This document shows positions 62,510-64,000 of a DNA stretch of 64,000 nucleotides, piece by piece (the first letter of the stretch is position 1; each line of letters starts with the position of its first letter). This DNA comes from Algoriphagus formosus (GTDB lineage Bacteria; Bacteroidota; Bacteroidia; Cytophagales; Cyclobacteriaceae): contig NZ_NIUC01000003.1 in NCBI RefSeq assembly GCF_002807035.1, positions 62,001 through 126,000 of the forward strand, given 5' to 3'. Position numbers and translations under genes: made by a program. The notes beneath the pieces were generated by a model. The model worked only from the letters and a program-made list of their open reading frames with translations. It did no database searches and was not told the origin of the DNA.

Positions 62510-64000
62510 ATGTCTAAAATTAAATCCTTAATCAAGAAATATCTGATTCATTTCAGCTACTTCTACCATCATCTAGGGTACAGGATTTTTATTGCCTTTT
62601 TGCTCAGTTTCACTGTAGGGCTTTTAGATGGTCTTGGCTTAGCAATGTTTTTGCCATTACTACAAATGGTTGACGGAAGTGCTGATGTCAACCCCGAAAC
62701 GCTGGGGGGGATGAGCTTTTTGATAGAGTCTATCGAGCTTTTAGGTTTTGAGTTAAATCTTTATTTAGTGCTTGGGATGCTTCTCACTCTTTTTGTATTA
62801 AAAGGGGTCATGAAGTTTATGGAGTCATATTATAACGTCCTCACTCAGCAGTATTTTATCCGAAAACTACGTTTTGATAGCTTGAGTGGCTTATCGGATT
62901 TTGACTTCAAATCCTTTGTTTTAGCCGACTCTGGCCGAATCCAAAATACTTTAAGTGCCGAGGTAGGAAGAGTTTCCAATGCTTATGCTTTTTACTTTGC
63001 TGCGGTTCAATCCGGAACCTTGGTTTTTGTTTACTTAATCCTTGCCTTTTTTACAGATCCTCAGTTTGCTTTGTTAGTCGCGGTAGGAGGTGGAGCAACC
63101 AATCTCCTGTATAACCGAGTGTATAAGAAAACAAAGGAGACTTCGAAGAAAATCACATCCGGCGGACATACTTTCCAAGGAATGTTAATCCAGAAAGTAG
63201 CTTTTTATAAATATTTAAAGGCAACAGGTTTTATTAAAACATATGAGCTGAGATTGCGTGAGGCAGTAGATTATATTGTAAAAAGTAATAAGAAAATAGG
63301 CTTTTATAATGCTTTGCTTGTGGCAGCAAGAGAGCCTATGGTCATTTTTGTGGTAGTAGTTGTAATCATTGTTCAGGTAAATGTTTTTTCCCAACAATTG
63401 GGTGTCATTATTTTGAGTTTGTTGTTTTTCTATAGGTCTCTGAACTCTTTGGTAATGATGCAGACACAATGGAATGGCTTTTTGAATTTGTCGGGTTCAT
63501 TGGAAAACATGACTGCTTTCATGAAAGAACTCCAGTCACAAAAAGAATCAAACGGAGTGGTACCGTTTGAGAAGTTTGAAGATTCAATTTGCTTAGACAA
63601 TGTTGGCTTCTCTTATGGTAATAAGATGGTTTTGGCTGAAATTGATTTAACAATCAGTAAAAATAAAGCCTATGCATTTGTTGGGGAAAGTGGAAGCGGA
63701 AAGTCAACTTTGGTCAATTTGATAGCCGGATTGATGCCAGTTTCAACTGGATCTATTACTGTAGACGGTGTAAACCTTGAAGAGATTGAAAAATTAAGTT
63801 TCAAGAAGAGAATCGGATATATTGCCCAGGAACCTGTAATTTTTTCGGATACGATATTTAACAACGTAACTCAATGGTCTGAGCCAACTCCTGAAAATCA
63901 AAGAAGGTTTTGGAAAGCATTGGAACAGGCAGCAATTGCTGATTTTGTTCTATCTCTTCCTGAAAAAGAAAACGCCAATTTGGGTTCAGCCGGAATCCTG
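62510..64000 (+). CDS. ABC exporter/flippase, transmembrane plus ATPase domain (3' end cut)
   Basis: From the ATG at 62510 the frame stays open to the window end, giving 497 residues. Residues 1-330 hold six predicted membrane helices (for example RIFIAFLLSFTVGLLDGLGL and MVIFVVVVVIIVQVNVF). The nucleotide-binding domain starts near residue 360, with Walker A GESGSGKST (about 392-400) and Q-loop IAQEPVIF; the signature and Walker B lie beyond the end. The fold is that of type IV exporters such as MsbA and the oligosaccharide flippase PglK. In this locus it most likely flips or exports a lipid-linked sugar. Confidence 0.87.
   Translation, partial: MSKIKSLIKKYLIHFSYFYHHLGYRIFIAFLLSFTVGLLDGLGLAMFLPLLQMVDGSADVNPETLGGMSFLIESIELLGFELNLYLVLGMLLTLFVLKGVMKFMESYYNVLTQQYFIRKLRFDSLSGLSDFDFKSFVLADSGRIQNTLSAEVGRVSNAYAFYFAAVQSGTLVFVYLILAFFTDPQFALLVAVGGGATNLLYNRVYKKTKETSKKITSGGHTFQGMLIQKVAFYKYLKATGFIKTYELRLREAVDYIVKSNKKIGFYNALLVAAREPMVIFVVVVVIIVQVNVFSQQLGVIILSLLFFYRSLNSLVMMQTQWNGFLNLSGSLENMTAFMKELQSQKESNGVVPFEKFEDSICLDNVGFSYGNKMVLAEIDLTISKNKAYAFVGESGSGKSTLVNLIAGLMPVSTGSITVDGVNLEEIEKLSFKKRIGYIAQEPVIFSDTIFNNVTQWSEPTPENQRRFWKALEQAAIADFVLSLPEKENANLGSAGIL

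Noticed and set aside
1..64000. CRISPR arrays, insertion sequences, prophage genes, rRNA operons
   Set aside because: I found no regularly spaced direct repeats, transposase or phage structural motifs, or rRNA segments in the window.

Overview
The window looks like chromosomal DNA from a marine-type Bacteroidota of the Cytophagales, probably a Cyclobacteriaceae/Algoriphagus-like organism. The basis is the protein families present (TamL-type Omp85 lipoprotein, DUF2911 lipoprotein, M14 and S9 exported peptidases, SUF operon order, SLBB export protein), the near absence of Shine-Dalgarno sequences, A/C-rich leaders, and several TAnnTTTG promoter -7 boxes, two of them with a TTG-type -33 box exactly 21 bp upstream. 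The genus is an inference from memory of families, not from a search. I see no insertion sequence, prophage, CRISPR array or rRNA operon.

Layout. 1-1970: tail of an RND heavy-metal/drug efflux operon (TolC-like outer membrane channel, then periplasmic adaptor). 2064-4058: an exported alkaline-phosphatase-superfamily enzyme and an exported protein of unknown function. 4184-13353 (minus strand): a carbohydrate block. Its core, read from 13353 down to 8438, is a non-phosphorylating L-fucose pathway: 2-keto-3-deoxy-L-fuconate dehydrogenase, FAH-family diketo-acid hydrolase, L-fuconolactonase, L-fucose dehydrogenase, FucP permease and a mutarotase. It is followed by a carbohydrate-esterase-like hydrolase, a HAD phosphatase and a large TIM-barrel-like lipoprotein that I cannot assign to a family. 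The L-fuconate dehydratase expected in this pathway is not in the window.

13399-21253 (minus): four signalling genes, namely two multi-PAS histidine kinases, a CheY/Rcp1-like receiver, and a receiver-PAS protein with a phospho-acceptor-like helix but no ATPase domain. 21285-25173 (minus): Gfo/Idh/MocA dehydrogenase, cyclophilin, acyltransferase and an esterase. 25359-29402: AI-2E family permease, tRNA-Pro(TGG), a regulatory-looking intergenic region with a candidate 29-residue membrane peptide, a transglutaminase-like lipoprotein, a repeat-bearing small lipoprotein and a PAP2 phosphatase. 29399-36178: hemF, a TamL-like Omp85 protein, a TrmH-type methyltransferase, a BASS transporter, acyl-CoA-binding protein and citrate synthase. 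36421-42354 (minus): a full SUF iron-sulfur operon (sufB-C-D-S-E-DUF59-bacilliredoxin).

42577-56749: an Lrp/AsnC regulator, a hairpin-rich AT-rich region, a small exported protein, tandem exported peptidases (M14, S9), an NTF2-like protein, thyA, an MMPL transporter, an exonuclease/endonuclease/phosphatase-family protein, a DUF2911 lipoprotein and a penicillin-acylase-family Ntn hydrolase, followed at 56746-57123 by a coupled membrane protein. 57222 to the end: the start of an exopolysaccharide locus (winged-helix regulator, SLBB/Wza-like export protein, UDP-glucose dehydrogenase, PglD-like acyltransferase, ABC exporter cut by the window end).

The most unusual signals are small and regulatory: three alternating copies of ACTTAACAT between divergent promoters at 26993-27047, a perfect palindrome lying on the promoter of the polysaccharide-locus regulator at 57186-57202, an orphan terminator hairpin behind its own -7 box at 43290-43341, and two divergent start codons that overlap by 2 bp at 32758-32761.
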